Assembly: GCA_036476315.1 (NCBI GenBank)
Contig: JAZGBI010000098.1
Location: 94,001-158,000 of the forward strand
Origin: Candidatus Neomarinimicrobiota bacterium
Lineage (GTDB): Bacteria > Fidelibacterota > Marinisomatia > Marinisomatales > S15-B10
Direction of reading: 5' to 3'
Length of the DNA stretch: 64,000 bases
Position numbers and translations under genes: made by a program. Below are positions 17,266 through 28,087 of the stretch, piece by piece. Every line of letters begins with the position of its first letter. Position 1 is the first letter of the stretch. The notes below the pieces were generated by a model. It searched no databases, had not been told where the DNA came from, and saw nothing but the letters and a program-made list of their open reading frames with translations.

Positions 17266-18957
17266 ATGGACAAACGAACCGTTCTCGCATTTTTTCTTAT
17301 CGCTCTCATCCTTCTGCTCATGCGGCCCTATTACCGGATGGTGGGCCTCGCTGAGCCTGAGCCGGAACCTTCAACTTCTCCCGATACCACAGTCGCGCTC
17401 TCTGCTAGCAAACGGCAACAAGCGCCCACCAGTGAGTTGCTGCCCCCTCCCGAAACGCCCCGAAAGGGAGAATTATTTCATGTCAAGAATGATCTCTTCA
17501 CCGCCACGGTCTCCTCGCAAGGGGGCGGCACTCTCGCCTCGTATGCCCTGAACGACTATCGCACCCACGACGGTCAACCCGTAGACCTCATTCGTTCTGA
17601 TTTCCCGGCCAACAACCTCCTCATGCGCTTTGATGATGTCACCGGCAGAACCGTGTCCCTTTCCCACCCCTTTTCCCTTGTAGAATACTACGTTCCAGGA
17701 GACACGCTTACCGTGGGCCCCAACGGCCTAACACTCACGTTTCAGAGCCACGTGTCTGGAGGGACGGTTTCCAAAAGCCTCTCATTTCAGCAACACGATT
17801 ATCTTGTTCTCGTCTCCATGGACTTGTCCGCCATCAGCAACCAGGCCGTGTCCCAGGAAAAATTCACACTTAACTGGGACCACGGACTTCCCATCACAGA
17901 ACAAGACGCTAGCGCGTCCGCCCGCGAATTCGCCGGTCACCTCTACCAGGGCAAAACTCATGACAAAGTCAGTCACAACAAGCCAAAGAAATCCCCCGTT
18001 GCCGGTCCGGGGGAAACCGCCTGGACCGCCCTCCGCTCCAAATACTTCATCGCTGCCTTTATTCCCGTGACCGACAGCAATTCCGGCCGGATCGCCACAC
18101 ACCCCTACAACCCCTCCAAATACGCGACCGCCTCCGCTCCGCAATACGCCATGAATGTCGGCTTTCGTTCTGACGCGCCCGCCCAGTGCTTGCTCTACCT
18201 GGGCCCTCTCAAATACGCTCAAATCAAGTCGCTCGGTGTCGAGCTGGAGAAAAGCATGAGTCTGGGTCTCCCTGTCATCCGTCCCATCAGCCGGGGCGTT
18301 TTACTACTCCTTACGGCCATGCACAAAGTGGTGCCTAACTATGGTGTGCTACTCATTGTTTTTTCCGTGCTTGTAAAAATTGTCGTTTATCCGCTTACCA
18401 AGAAAAGCTATCAGTCAACCAAGGAGATGCAGGCCGTTCAGCCCCTCATCGCGGAGATGAGGGAAAAATACAAGGGGGACCCCCAGCGCCTCAACAAAGC
18501 AACCATGAGGCTGTACAAGGAGCACGGTGTCAATCCCCTTGGAGGCTGTCTTCCCATGCTTCTGCAGATGCCTCTGCTGTTCGCCCTGTTCGTGGTTTTC
18601 CGTTCCACCATTGAATTAAGACAGGCCCCATTTCTCTGGTGGATCGATGATCTCTCCTCACCCGATGCTCTCATCCCTCTCCCCTTCACCCTGCCCCTTT
18701 ACGGTGACCAGATCAGTGTGCTGCCCGTTCTCATGGGTGTCTCTATGTTCATTCAACAGAGAATGATGGGCACTCAGACGTCGGGTCAGCAAAAATTCAT
18801 GAGTTATTTCATGACTGGCTTCTTTCTCCTAATCTTCAATCAGTTCCCTTCGGGCCTTAACCTCTACTACACCCTTTTCAATGTTTTGACCATCCTTCAA
18901 CAGAAGTATTTCGTCACTCCCTCCCCCGCTCCCGTCCCGAAGAAAGCCAAACGATAA
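17266..18957 (+). CDS. yidC: Membrane protein insertase YidC
   Basis: Inserts inner-membrane proteins, alone or with Sec. 563 residues: N-terminal TM helix (about 5-21, LAFFLIALILLLM), a large periplasmic beta domain, then the conserved insertase core with LLIVFSVLVKIVVYPLT, the cytoplasmic hairpin (YQSTKEMQAVQPLIAEMREK), GGCLPMLLQMPLLFALFVVF and the last TM helices. Gram-negative-type architecture. The ATG at 17266 is chosen because the frame's earlier ATG (17218) lies inside yidD and adds only a non-hydrophobic extension. mnmE starts 9 nt after it. Confidence 0.96.
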   Translation: MDKRTVLAFFLIALILLLMRPYYRMVGLAEPEPEPSTSPDTTVALSASKRQQAPTSELLPPPETPRKGELFHVKNDLFTATVSSQGGGTLASYALNDYRTHDGQPVDLIRSDFPANNLLMRFDDVTGRTVSLSHPFSLVEYYVPGDTLTVGPNGLTLTFQSHVSGGTVSKSLSFQQHDYLVLVSMDLSAISNQAVSQEKFTLNWDHGLPITEQDASASAREFAGHLYQGKTHDKVSHNKPKKSPVAGPGETAWTALRSKYFIAAFIPVTDSNSGRIATHPYNPSKYATASAPQYAMNVGFRSDAPAQCLLYLGPLKYAQIKSLGVELEKSMSLGLPVIRPISRGVLLLLTAMHKVVPNYGVLLIVFSVLVKIVVYPLTKKSYQSTKEMQAVQPLIAEMREKYKGDPQRLNKATMRLYKEHGVNPLGGCLPMLLQMPLLFALFVVFRSTIELRQAPFLWWIDDLSSPDALIPLPFTLPLYGDQISVLPVLMGVSMFIQQRMMGTQTSGQQKFMSYFMTGFFLLIFNQFPSGLNLYYTLFNVLTILQQKYFVTPSPAPVPKKAKR

Positions 18958-18966
18958 AACGCCCCC

Positions 18967-20337
18967 GTGGTTTGCTCTTCCCAAAACACCATCGTGGCCC
19001 TTGCCACACCCCTCGGCATAAGCGGCCTCGCCGTTATCCGGATAAGTGGCCAGAAGTCTCTGAATGTCGCTCATCAAATGGCCGGATTACCCAAGGAACG
19101 CTTCCAACCACGCTATTCCCTTTTCTGCTCTCTCCGCAACAGAGACGGACAGGAGATTGACCACGGTCTGATCACTTTCTTCAAGGGCCCTCAATCCTAT
19201 ACTGGAGAAGACGTTGTGGAAATTTCCTGCCATGGCGGAACCGTGATTCCCCAGCGCATTGTTGAAACATGTCTTCAGTTTGGATGCCATCCAGCTGGGC
19301 CGGGGGAATTCACCCGACGGGCCTTTCTTAACGGGAAAATGGATCTTTCCCAGGCGGAGGCTGTGTCAGACGTCATCGCGGCCAAAACTGCCCTGGGCCA
19401 GAAGGTGAGTTATCGCATTTTGAGTGGGAAGTTTTCATCCCTCATCCACGCTCTCAAGGAAGAACTGCTTCATGGCGTTGTCCTTGTGGAGGGGGAGTTG
19501 GATTTTGCAGCCGACGAGGTCCCCCCATCAACTCAGAAGGATAAGGAACGTGTTCTTTCGTCTGTCATTGAAACGGGAAAGGCCCTTCTGGAGACCTACC
19601 AGACAGGCCGTCTTCTCACCCACGGCGCCATTGTCTCCATCATCGGAAAGCCCAACGTGGGAAAATCAACCCTTTTGAATGCCCTCATCGCAGAAGAGCG
19701 CGTCATTGTCTCGGATGCGCCTGGAACCACCCGTGACGCCGTCGAGGTACTCTACCAGATCCAAGGTTTTCCCATCAGTTTCATCGATACGGCGGGGCTC
19801 GGGCGGTCCCACAATCCTGCCGAAAAGCGGGGCATTGAGTTCTCACGAGAATATATCAGAAAATCGGATCTCGTCCTCTGGGTATTCGATAGTTCAGACC
19901 ACAACGAGAGCTGGTCCCGTGCTGTAAAGCACCCCTTTTTCGAGGCCCCTTTCCTCACGGTACTCAACAAGGCCGATCTCCTGGAAGGTATCTTTCCCGC
20001 CAGTGGCCCTGACGGGGGTGACGCTACTCCCCTCTTTGTCTCGGCCCTCAAGGGTCAGGGCCTGGACCAGCTCACCCAACGCATTTTCCGAACTCTCGTC
20101 TCATCAGACCCGAGTGATGAGGAAGTCCTTCTCACAAACGCTCGTCACAAGGAAGCACTCGAAGCTTGTATGGATTGTGTGGCTTCGGCGAACGCACGTC
20201 TTGCAGAGGGTCGCGAAGCAGAAATCGTCGCCTTCGAGCTGCGTGAAGCCTTATCTCATCTGGACAGGATTCTAGGGGTTACCACTGCCCAGGATATTCT
20301 CGATAATATCTTTTCCACTTTCTGTGTGGGGAAGTAA
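18967..20337 (+). CDS. mnmE: tRNA modification GTPase MnmE
   Basis: With MnmG makes the 5-carboxymethylaminomethyl modification of U34 in tRNA wobble positions. 456 residues: N-terminal folate-binding domain, helical domain interrupted by a G domain with GKPNVGKST (G1), DAPGTTRD, DTAGLGRS (G3) and NKAD (G4), and the C-terminal CVGK motif whose cysteine is needed for modification. GTG start. mnmG follows after a 28-nt gap that holds a parS site. Confidence 0.97.
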   Translation: MVCSSQNTIVALATPLGISGLAVIRISGQKSLNVAHQMAGLPKERFQPRYSLFCSLRNRDGQEIDHGLITFFKGPQSYTGEDVVEISCHGGTVIPQRIVETCLQFGCHPAGPGEFTRRAFLNGKMDLSQAEAVSDVIAAKTALGQKVSYRILSGKFSSLIHALKEELLHGVVLVEGELDFAADEVPPSTQKDKERVLSSVIETGKALLETYQTGRLLTHGAIVSIIGKPNVGKSTLLNALIAEERVIVSDAPGTTRDAVEVLYQIQGFPISFIDTAGLGRSHNPAEKRGIEFSREYIRKSDLVLWVFDSSDHNESWSRAVKHPFFEAPFLTVLNKADLLEGIFPASGPDGGDATPLFVSALKGQGLDQLTQRIFRTLVSSDPSDEEVLLTNARHKEALEACMDCVASANARLAEGREAEIVAFELREALSHLDRILGVTTAQDILDNIFSTFCVGK

Positions 20338-20353
20338 TGTTTCACGTGAAACA
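20338..20353. promoter_or_regulatory. parS centromere site 1
   Basis: Perfect 16-bp palindrome TGTTTCACGTGAAACA, identical to the canonical bacterial ParB/Spo0J-binding parS. It fills the mnmE-mnmG gap, about 7.4 kb from the proposed oriC. ParB loads here as a CTP clamp for origin segregation. Confidence 0.93.
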
Positions 20354-20365
20354 CCTCCGTAGCTC

Positions 20366-22237
20366 ATGAAGGCTTACGACGTCGTCGTTGTCGGGGGAGG
20401 CCACGCGGGCGTTGAAGCCGCCCTGGCGGCCGCCCGAATGGGGTGCACCGTCGCCCTCGCCAGCATCGACACGAAGGCCATCGCACGCATGTCATGTAAT
20501 CCTGCCATCGGAGGGCTCGCCAAGGGCCACCTTGTTCGTGAGATTGACGCTCTTGGAGGAGAAATGGGTCTTGCAGCCGACACCACCGGCATTCAGTTCA
20601 AGATGCTCAACACCTCAAAAGGACGGGCCGTACAGTCTCCAAGGGCCCAGATCGATAAGAAGTGCTATGAAGCCTATATGCAACGGGTGGTCTCAGGGCA
20701 ACCTAACCTCTCCATCATCGAAGCAGAGGCGACACGTGTTTCCGTTGAAGGAAGCCACATACGAGGTCTCATCTTCAATGGCTCCGCCAAGGTAGAGGCG
20801 GGCGCCGTTGTGCTTACGTGCGGGACCTTCCTCAACGGGCTAATCCACATCGGCCACCGCAAAATCAGGGCCGGTCGCATGGGCGAGGAAGCCTCCAATG
20901 GAATTACGGAATCCCTTGTATCGCTCGGCTTCAGATCGGAACGTCTGAAAACGGGAACTCCCCCCAGGCTCAAGAAATCGTCCATTGATTTCGCTTCCCT
21001 CCGCGAACTTCGCGGAGACAGGCCACCGCGCCCTTTCTCATTCAGAACACGATTGTTCTCACCTCCCGACATTCCGTGTCACATAACCCAAACCAATGAA
21101 AAGACCCATGACATCATTCGAGCTAATCTTTCGCAATCACCTATCTACTCCGGTGAGATCGTAGGGGTGGGACCCCGGTATTGCCCGTCCATCGAAGACA
21201 AGGTGGTCAGGTTCTCTGGAAAGTCATCTCACCAGCTGTTCCTCGAGCCCGAATGGACAGGGGCCTCCCAGATTTACGCCAACGGCTTTTCCACCAGTCT
21301 CCCCGAAGAGGTTCAGTTGACCGCTCTCCGCACGGTGCAAGGACTGGAGAATGTCACTTTCCTCCGTCCCGGCTACGCGATTGAATATGACTTTTTCCCC
21401 CCCTCCCAGTTGACCGCAAGCCTCGAGACCAAAGACGTTTCCGGCCTCTTCCTCGCGGGCCAAATCAATGGGACTTCCGGCTATGAAGAAGCCGCCGCCC
21501 AGGGGCTTCTCGCGGGTATGAACGCCGCCCTCAGCGTAACGGACAGGCCCCCCATCACGCTCACAAGAAGCCAAGCATATGTGGGCGTACTCATAGATGA
21601 CCTTATCACGAAGGACACGGCCGAGCCTTACCGGATGTTCACGGCCCGTGCCGAACACCGCCTCCTCTTGAGGCACACTAATGCGGACCGCCGCTTGTCT
21701 CCCATCGGCTTCTCCGCCGGTCTTCTACACCACGAAGCTTACTCACTCACGTCCAAGAAACTGTCGGTGGTCGATTCGATTGTTGCCCAATTGTGGCGTT
21801 CTCACCATACCCACAAGGAGTTAAATTCACTCCTGAAGGGTCACCTCCACCAGGCATTGTCCTCCGCCTCTTACCTCGGATCCCTCCTCAAACGACCCGA
21901 TGTCTCAGTCACGCTTCTCATGTCTGTCGGCCTCTTTTCTCCACGCTCCGTGCGTCCCCTCCCCCCTTCTGTCGCCCGAGATGTTCTGGATGAAGCCGAA
22001 ACCATTATCAAGTATGACGGTTATATCAAGCGTCAGAACCGGATGATCCATCGATTAGCAGAAAACGAGACCAAGACCATTCCTTCGTCATTTGACTATT
22101 CCTCCTGCACCTCCCTCAGTTCTGAAGCCCGCGAAAAACTCTCAGCAGTGCGTCCTGAAACAGTGGGTCAGGCGTCTCGTATCTCCGGCGTCTCCCCCTC
22201 AGATGTTGCAGTTCTTGCCGTTATGCTGGCGGCCTAA
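20366..22237 (+). CDS. mnmG: tRNA uridine-5-carboxymethylaminomethyl modification enzyme MnmG
   Basis: FAD-dependent partner of MnmE (formerly GidA). 623 residues, with the N-terminal dinucleotide-binding [40 protein letters not shown], and [15 protein letters not shown]. The C-terminal helical domain is complete. It sits between two parS sites. In many bacteria rsmG (gidB) and parAB follow; here mfd follows with a 1-nt overlap (TAATG). Confidence 0.97.
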   Translation: MKAYDVVVVGGGHAGVEAALAAARMGCTVALASIDTKAIARMSCNPAIGGLAKGHLVREIDALGGEMGLAADTTGIQFKMLNTSKGRAVQSPRAQIDKKCYEAYMQRVVSGQPNLSIIEAEATRVSVEGSHIRGLIFNGSAKVEAGAVVLTCGTFLNGLIHIGHRKIRAGRMGEEASNGITESLVSLGFRSERLKTGTPPRLKKSSIDFASLRELRGDRPPRPFSFRTRLFSPPDIPCHITQTNEKTHDIIRANLSQSPIYSGEIVGVGPRYCPSIEDKVVRFSGKSSHQLFLEPEWTGASQIYANGFSTSLPEEVQLTALRTVQGLENVTFLRPGYAIEYDFFPPSQLTASLETKDVSGLFLAGQINGTSGYEEAAAQGLLAGMNAALSVTDRPPITLTRSQAYVGVLIDDLITKDTAEPYRMFTARAEHRLLLRHTNADRRLSPIGFSAGLLHHEAYSLTSKKLSVVDSIVAQLWRSHHTHKELNSLLKGHLHQALSSASYLGSLLKRPDVSVTLLMSVGLFSPRSVRPLPPSVARDVLDEAETIIKYDGYIKRQNRMIHRLAENETKTIPSSFDYSSCTSLSSEAREKLSAVRPETVGQASRISGVSPSDVAVLAVMLAA

Positions 22238-25200
22238 TGACCCCTGTTTCACGTGAAACAACCCCGCTAAAAGAGGTCTCCCCGTTCATCCGCCACCTCG
22301 CCTGGTCGAGTGCGGTGAGGCGGTGGCTCTCCACATACCGCGTTGCCTCTGGACCACCTGCTCCTCTCCGCAGTGTTCACGATTCCCTTCTCTCTTTTCT
22401 CCTCATCCTCCTTTCAAGACACGTCCCAAAGCCGCTCCTTTGTCTCACCCCTGCCCCTAACATGGCAGACATTCTTTTCCAACACCTGTCCTACTTGCTC
22501 CCTGGACAGATTGGCCGCATCACCCACGACGCACCCACCGCCCCGACCCAGCCGCCCCAAACGATCTCCCTCCATGATGACCAGGCCCTGAATCTCTTCC
22601 TCTCCAAGACATTTCTCGTCCTCATTATGCCCGCGCACCTTCTTGAATGGGTCGCTCCCGTGTACGACACTTCCTCTCCTTCCTCCATCGACCTTCACGT
22701 GGGTAAGCCTCTTAAACTCCAGAACCTTCAACAAACTCTTGCCTCCTGGCGTTACGAACGTGTGACCACTGTTACCCTTCCTGCAACCTTCGCGAGGCGC
22801 GGCGGGATTGTTGACGTTTTTCCGCTCGGCCTCCGCTCCCCTGTCCGGGTGGAACTCCTTGGAAATGAAATCGAATCCTTGAGACCTTTCGACCCCGTGT
22901 CCCAGCGAATGCAACCCGGCGCATCCATCGATCAGCTAAGACTCTCCACACCCTGGCGCATCAGGCCCGGCCGTGCGCCCCGGCCTGGCTCCCCACCTTT
23001 CCCTCCCCCCCATGTCCTCCCTCTGCACATCACCGACACGGGCCCTCCCCATCTAGTCAACCTGACGCCCCATCCGCCTGGAGAGCACGGCCCCGCCTCC
23101 CCGATTGATCTTCGCTGCATGGCGCGAGGTCCCTTCTATGAAAACCGCCCAGTCCTCCTTGCCCTAATCGACCAACTCACTAAAAAACAGGAGGTTACAT
23201 TCTTTCTCTTTCATGATCATCACCATGGCGGGAAGGCCGCGTCCGATCCAAGTCTTCACGACTTTCATAAGTTGCCGTCTCCTGTCCAGGCGTCCTTCTC
23301 GAGCGAGCCGCTGGGGCTGTTCTGCCTCTCTCTTTCCCACATCTACAGGCTTCCCAAGCCCGTGCCTCCTCCCGTTCAACCGCCGTATGTTCAAGCCCAG
23401 CAGACTCCCACACCAGTGCTTTCTGGGGATTTCGTCTGGGGAGGTCCTTTGGTTCATGAAGATTTCGGAATAGGCCTCTACCGTGGTCTTACCACCGTGG
23501 GAGCCCCGGGAGCCAAACAGGAGTGTGTCTCCATTTTGTATAAAGGCGGCGACCTGGTGCATGTCCCTTTCCACCGTTTAGGCCGGGTTCACCCCTACGT
23601 AGGCTCCTCCACCAAGCCTCCTCCGCTGTCAAGTCTTGCTTCCACCAAATGGCAGCGCTTTAAGCAGCAGACCCGCCGCTCTGCCGAAAAAGTCGTGGAT
23701 GAATTCATCAACCTGTACGCCCTGCGACACAAGTCAAAAGGGTACTCCTTCTCTCAAGACGCAGAGCTCCACGCCGAACTGAAACAGTCTTTCCCTTACA
23801 CTGAAACTGGGGATCAGATAAGGGCGTACGCGAATGTCTGCGAGGACATGGAAGCTTCAAAGCCTATGGACCGTCTCATTTGTGGCGATGTGGGCTTTGG
23901 AAAAACAGAAGTTGCCCTGCGGGCAGCGCTCAAGGCAGCCTATGATAACAAGCAGGTGGCTGTGCTCACGCCAACCACGATACTCGCGAATCAGCATTAC
24001 ATCACCTTCACGGCCAGGCTCGACCCTCTTGGCGTGCGGGTTGCGTTTCTATCCAGATTCACTCCCCCCGCGCAAGCCAGGGAAACCGTTCGTCACCTTG
24101 GGCTCGGCCAAGTGGATGTGCTGGTTGGCACACACCGGCTACTCTCCCCCGATATAGAGTTTGCCGACCTCGGTCTGGTCATTGTTGATGAAGAACATCG
24201 ATTCGGTGCTCGACAAAAAGAGAAGCTTAAGACGCTCCGCACGGAAGTTGATGTTCTTACCATGACCGCCACACCGATACCTAGGACACTTCAGTTTTCA
24301 CTTCTCGGAATACGCGACGTCTCCAGCATCATGACACCCCCCAGAGAGCGGCTACCAATCGTGACAAAACTCGTGACATTCAGCGAGGACACTGTCCAGA
24401 GGGGCGTGATGGCTGAAATCCAGCGGGGCGGACAGGTCTTTTTTGTCAACGATAATGTTAAAACGATTGATGATCTACGCACCCGACTGGAAAGGCTGCT
24501 TCCCTCTTTGTCTCTGGGTGTCGCCCATGGTCAACTACCCGGCCGTCAACTGGAAAAAACTATGGTGGGCTTCCTGGGCCGAAAACTGGATGTCCTAATC
24601 TGCACCACGATCATAGAATCGGGCATCGACCTGCCCAATGTGAATACAATCTTTGTCAACAATGCTCATCGGTTTGGCCTTTCTCAAATTCACCAGATTC
24701 GCGGTCGTGTGGGCAGAAGTGACAAGCAGGCGTTCTGCTATCTTCTTATCCCTCATGACCGGAAATTAACGGCCGCGGCCCTAGATCGCCTCAGAACCAT
24801 AGAATATCACTCTTCCCTCGGGTCCGGTTATGCCCTCGCCCTCAAAGACCTGGAAATGCGCGGTGCGGGAAACCTCTTCGGCGTTGAACAGTCTGGCCAC
24901 ATTTCATCTGTCGGGTTTTACCTTTTCTGCAAAATCGTTGAGGAGGCCGCAAACCAACGGTTGCAAAAAGATTCTCCTGAACTGGTGCCCCCGACTGCTG
25001 ACGTCTCATTCAGCGGCAGTGCCATGATTCCTACTTCTTATGTCAGCGAAGTGGGAGACCGGCTCCACTTCTATCGTCGCCTCTCCAGTGCCAAGAACCG
25101 AGAAGAGTTAGCAGACGTAGCCGAGGAAATGAAAGACCGCTATGGTCCCTATCCTCCCCCCACAGACAACCTTCTCACTGTTGCTGCGCTCCAGCTTAAA

Positions 25201-25470
25201 GCGAAAGAAAGATCTGTGACGAGGCTCACCATTTCGCGGCAAGGGATACGGGCCCATTTGGCCCCGTGGGAAGAGCGCAAAGCCCTCCTTGCCTACGTGG
25301 AAAATGTGCGGACTCGCTTTGATGCTCTCGGGTGTCCTTTAGAATTCACGCACGATTCAAAAGGTGGCCTGGAGATTATCATTTCAAAAGATTCCAAGGA
25401 TCCTGCCCATGGACTTAAACTCGCCCAATACCTTTTTGAATCGAGTCCCGACTACTCTAACTTTCGTTGA
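22237..25470 (+). CDS. mfd: Transcription-repair coupling factor Mfd
   Basis: Removes stalled RNA polymerase and recruits UvrA. 1077 residues: UvrB-like N-terminal region (about 40-330, divergent), the RNA-polymerase-interacting domain ([19 protein letters not shown] and following), a superfamily 2 translocase with Walker [15 protein letters not shown] box, [10 protein letters not shown] and the helicase C-terminal half with QIRGRVGRS, then the TRCF D7 domain. The first codons contain parS site 2, so the start of the protein (PVSRET) is fixed by the palindrome. The plus strand here is extremely C-rich (33 C to 8 G in 22981-23040). The next gene begins at its stop codon. Confidence 0.95.
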   Translation: MTPVSRETTPLKEVSPFIRHLAWSSAVRRWLSTYRVASGPPAPLRSVHDSLLSFLLILLSRHVPKPLLCLTPAPNMADILFQHLSYLLPGQIGRITHDAPTAPTQPPQTISLHDDQALNLFLSKTFLVLIMPAHLLEWVAPVYDTSSPSSIDLHVGKPLKLQNLQQTLASWRYERVTTVTLPATFARRGGIVDVFPLGLRSPVRVELLGNEIESLRPFDPVSQRMQPGASIDQLRLSTPWRIRPGRAPRPGSPPFPPPHVLPLHITDTGPPHLVNLTPHPPGEHGPASPIDLRCMARGPFYENRPVLLALIDQLTKKQEVTFFLFHDHHHGGKAASDPSLHDFHKLPSPVQASFSSEPLGLFCLSLSHIYRLPKPVPPPVQPPYVQAQQTPTPVLSGDFVWGGPLVHEDFGIGLYRGLTTVGAPGAKQECVSILYKGGDLVHVPFHRLGRVHPYVGSSTKPPPLSSLASTKWQRFKQQTRRSAEKVVDEFINLYALRHKSKGYSFSQDAELHAELKQSFPYTETGDQIRAYANVCEDMEASKPMDRLICGDVGFGKTEVALRAALKAAYDNKQVAVLTPTTILANQHYITFTARLDPLGVRVAFLSRFTPPAQARETVRHLGLGQVDVLVGTHRLLSPDIEFADLGLVIVDEEHRFGARQKEKLKTLRTEVDVLTMTATPIPRTLQFSLLGIRDVSSIMTPPRERLPIVTKLVTFSEDTVQRGVMAEIQRGGQVFFVNDNVKTIDDLRTRLERLLPSLSLGVAHGQLPGRQLEKTMVGFLGRKLDVLICTTIIESGIDLPNVNTIFVNNAHRFGLSQIHQIRGRVGRSDKQAFCYLLIPHDRKLTAAALDRLRTIEYHSSLGSGYALALKDLEMRGAGNLFGVEQSGHISSVGFYLFCKIVEEAANQRLQKDSPELVPPTADVSFSGSAMIPTSYVSEVGDRLHFYRRLSSAKNREELADVAEEMKDRYGPYPPPTDNLLTVAALQLKAKERSVTRLTISRQGIRAHLAPWEERKALLAYVENVRTRFDALGCPLEFTHDSKGGLEIIISKDSKDPAHGLKLAQYLFESSPDYSNFR
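22245..22260. promoter_or_regulatory. parS centromere site 2, within mfd
   Basis: Second perfect TGTTTCACGTGAAACA, 1.9 kb from the first and about 5.5 kb from the proposed oriC. It lies inside the first eight codons of mfd and encodes VSRET. Confidence 0.93.
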
Positions 25471-26333
25471 ATGACATATTTCACCTGTTCTCAATTTACA
25501 TAATCGTGCCTCGTACCACCGGAAGAGTTCTCCCCTGCCTCGTCCTTGGCTCCTTCCTTGCCATCACCGCCTGTGAGAAAAACCCTGAAGAACTGGACTA
25601 CGTTGCCAGGATTGGCGAGACGCTCTTTACGGAGGCTGATCTTCAAAAAGCCCTCCCCCCCAAATCCTCAAGCCTCGGCCGGGCATCCCTTGTGGAAGAC
25701 GCAATTCATCAGTGGGCCGAACGGGAACTCCTGTTCCGCGAAGCCGTTCACAAAGGCCTGGACCAGGACATGGATCTTGAGAGGCGTATTGATAATTATC
25801 GGAAATCTCTGTACGGAAGCACTTTTCTCGATATCTACCTTTCAGACAGGGTCCTTGTTTCAACGGATGAAGTGAGAGAGCACTATACAAAGAACCGTGA
25901 CGCGTTCCGCAGAGCTGTTCCTGAAGCCCAGGTTTCTCATTTCCTGCTCCCCACAGAGGATGAAGCTGCGGACGTAAAGAAACGTCTTCTTTCCTACGAT
26001 GGCGAGGTGCGACAGAATCTCCTCGCGTCACACCGTGTCGATATCAAGACTGTCAGAAAAGGGCAGCTTGTTCCCGAGCTGGATCGACAGCTTTTTGGCT
26101 CCCGGCAGCCGCGCGGCGTTTTGGGGCCTGTCCGAACTGCCTATGGGTTCCACGTTCTGGAGGTCCTGGATCTATATCCGGAAGGAACTTACCGCGGTCT
26201 TGATGAGGTTTATGACGAAATCTCCCAGCGACTCTTCCGCCTTAAATCCCGGCTCCTCCATTTGCACCTTATGGACAGTTTGAAGGCGGCCTATTCACTC
26301 GACATAAATCGAGACTACATCGCCCATGACTGA
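25467..26333 (+). CDS. Parvulin-type peptidyl-prolyl isomerase lipoprotein
   Basis: An exported foldase related to PrsA/SurA. The lipobox is ITAC (cysteine 36 of the long form). A SurA-N-like helical part follows ([19 protein letters not shown]), then a reduced parvulin region containing [19 protein letters not shown] and [15 protein letters not shown]. The TTG at 25467 overlaps the mfd stop by 4 nt; a GTG at 25506 would give a more standard 23-residue lipoprotein signal, so the true start is open. It overlaps the next foldase gene by 8 nt, so mfd, this gene and surA are likely one transcript. Confidence 0.8.
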   Translation: MNDIFHLFSIYIIVPRTTGRVLPCLVLGSFLAITACEKNPEELDYVARIGETLFTEADLQKALPPKSSSLGRASLVEDAIHQWAERELLFREAVHKGLDQDMDLERRIDNYRKSLYGSTFLDIYLSDRVLVSTDEVREHYTKNRDAFRRAVPEAQVSHFLLPTEDEAADVKKRLLSYDGEVRQNLLASHRVDIKTVRKGQLVPELDRQLFGSRQPRGVLGPVRTAYGFHVLEVLDLYPEGTYRGLDEVYDEISQRLFRLKSRLLHLHLMDSLKAAYSLDINRDYIAHD

Positions 26334-27630
26334 CACCGAGACCACCCGTTCCAAACGAACGCGTCTAGCCGTTCTTTTCCTTTTTGTCTCCAGTTCTTTC
26401 CTCTGCGGCCAGGAAACAATCGATGGGATTGCGGCAATCGTCGGAGACAATATCGTTCTAAAAAGCGAATTGGCGGAGCTCGTCTTCAGGTCCGCGCTGG
26501 AACTTAAACTGGACCCTCAGCGCGATACTGATCGTTTGAGTAAACTCCAAAAACAGGTTCTTGAGTCCATGATTGACCAGAAGCTTATGCTCGAAATGGC
26601 GGAAATCGAGACCGTTGAGGTTAACGATCGTGAGGTTGATGCGGCGCTGGACCAGTACCTTGAATCTCTCGTCGCCCAATACGGATCGGAAGCGCGCGTG
26701 GCTGAACTTATGGGAAAGTCCGTCACTGAAATGCGCAGAGAACTCTGGCCGGACATGCATGATCAACTCATCTCCCAGCGGTTTCAGGAAGAATTGCTCA
26801 GTGATGTTGCCGTCACCCGGAATGAGGTTGTGACTTTCTATGACGAATACAGAGACAGCCTTCAAGCTCTCCCCACTCTCTACGACATAAGCCACATTCT
26901 ATTCGGCTTCGCCCCGGGGGAAGAAAGCCGACAGGCTGCATACGATTACATTCGCTCCATACGGAGACGGGTCCTCACGGGGGAAGATTTCGCCGCGCTC
27001 GCCCGCGAGTATTCCCAGGATCCCGGCTCCTCACCGCACGGCGGAGAACTAGGGCTCGTCAGCCGGGGAACTCTTGTTCCCGAATTTGAAGAGCTGGCCT
27101 TCTCTCTGGAACCCGATGAAACAAGCGCCATTATTAAGACAGGCTTTGGATACCACATCGTGCAGCTCGTGAACAAGGTTGGCGAGAAAATCAACGTCCG
27201 CCACATCCTGATTTCCCCTCAGATGTCTGATGCGGACGAGGATAGTGTCTACAGTGCCGCTCTGTCGATCCGGGACAGCATAGTTTCGGGGAATGATTTT
27301 TCCACCTTTGCCCAGCGCTACTCCGCTCACGAACTCTCCAGACTGCAGGGCGGAAACCTTGGTTGGGTAAGCCCTTCCACCCTTCCCGTTCCCGAAATGG
27401 CCGAGGCTCTTCCCATCCTAACCGTTGGCGATATTTCAGTCCCTATCCGTTCTAACGATGGCTATCACCTTTTGCTTCTCCAGGGTATTAAGGTGGGCGG
27501 TTTTCCCGCTTTGTCATCCCATTGGTCTGAAATAGAGACCCTCGCCCTGGCGAAAAAAAAATCCGACTTCTTTTCAGATTGGATAGAAAAAGCTTCAAGT
27601 TCTCTTTACATCAAGACGTTCATCCAATAA
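26326..27630 (+). CDS. surA: SurA-type periplasmic chaperone/PPIase
   Basis: Chaperone for outer-membrane proteins. 434 residues: signal peptide (about 12-28, ending FLCGQ), SurA N-terminal helical domain ([17 protein letters not shown]...), parvulin domain 1 (about 183-285; [43 protein letters not shown]) and parvulin domain 2 (about 290-395; [33 protein letters not shown]). Last gene of the head-on block, ending where the AT-rich origin region begins. Confidence 0.9.
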   Translation: MTDTETTRSKRTRLAVLFLFVSSSFLCGQETIDGIAAIVGDNIVLKSELAELVFRSALELKLDPQRDTDRLSKLQKQVLESMIDQKLMLEMAEIETVEVNDREVDAALDQYLESLVAQYGSEARVAELMGKSVTEMRRELWPDMHDQLISQRFQEELLSDVAVTRNEVVTFYDEYRDSLQALPTLYDISHILFGFAPGEESRQAAYDYIRSIRRRVLTGEDFAALAREYSQDPGSSPHGGELGLVSRGTLVPEFEELAFSLEPDETSAIIKTGFGYHIVQLVNKVGEKINVRHILISPQMSDADEDSVYSAALSIRDSIVSGNDFSTFAQRYSAHELSRLQGGNLGWVSPSTLPVPEMAEALPILTVGDISVPIRSNDGYHLLLLQGIKVGGFPALSSHWSEIETLALAKKKSDFFSDWIEKASSSLYIKTFIQ

Positions 27631-27834
27631 ACCTTCCTCACTCTTCACCCTTCATGTGCCAGCCTCCAGTCCGCAGCATCCTCTGGACACCCCGGGGCGC
27701 TGCCACCGCCAGTGAAAATCTTAGACGTTAGACGCTTCACGCACCACGTTTGACATATCCCTGTCCATATTACCCCTACAATCGTTACTCTTTACGCGTT
27801 ACCTTATATTATATATAACTTGTTGTTTGACATA

Positions 27835-27843
27835 TTATCCACA
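27835..27843. promoter_or_regulatory. DnaA box 1 of oriC
   Basis: Perfect TTATCCACA, 16 nt to the right of the AT-rich element. Confidence 0.8.
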
Positions 27844-27922
27844 TAAAGTAACAAATCATTATACCGTCTCTTCCTCCCCAAATATCTTATTATTGGTCTT
27901 TTGCAGGACCTTCGAAGTTGGT

Positions 27923-27931
27923 TTATCCACA
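27923..27931. promoter_or_regulatory. DnaA box 2 of oriC
   Basis: Perfect TTATCCACA, same orientation as box 1, followed by a second AT-rich stretch (27935-27980). Confidence 0.8.
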
Positions 27932-28087
27932 CCCCTTATTATTACTACAATATTGTTTCTAAATATCCTTTATTTATTGTATGAAGAGGAAAAAATTGTT
28001 GTGAGTAACTCTATTTATAATTAACATCAATGTCTAGCCTGCGAACCTTGATTTAGTAAAAATTTCAGAGTGTAAGGACAACGATCG

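Larger units (their letters stand above)
27631..28087. other. Probable chromosomal origin of replication (oriC)
   Basis: A 457-bp gene-free stretch just upstream of dnaN. The left 150 bp are C-rich; from about 27765 the sequence is very AT-rich, with TTATATTATATATAA at about 27804-27818 as a candidate unwinding element. Two perfect DnaA boxes (27835-27843 and 27923-27931) lie in the same orientation, 88 bp apart. Strand composition reverses here: the plus strand is C-rich to the left (mfd) and G-rich to the right (from dnaN on). No gene is convincing within it. Confidence 0.82.

Noticed and set aside
27827-28024. A 65-residue frame inside the proposed oriC.
   Set aside because: It runs through DnaA boxes and AT-rich DNA, has no ribosome site and its I/L/Y-rich composition simply reflects low GC.
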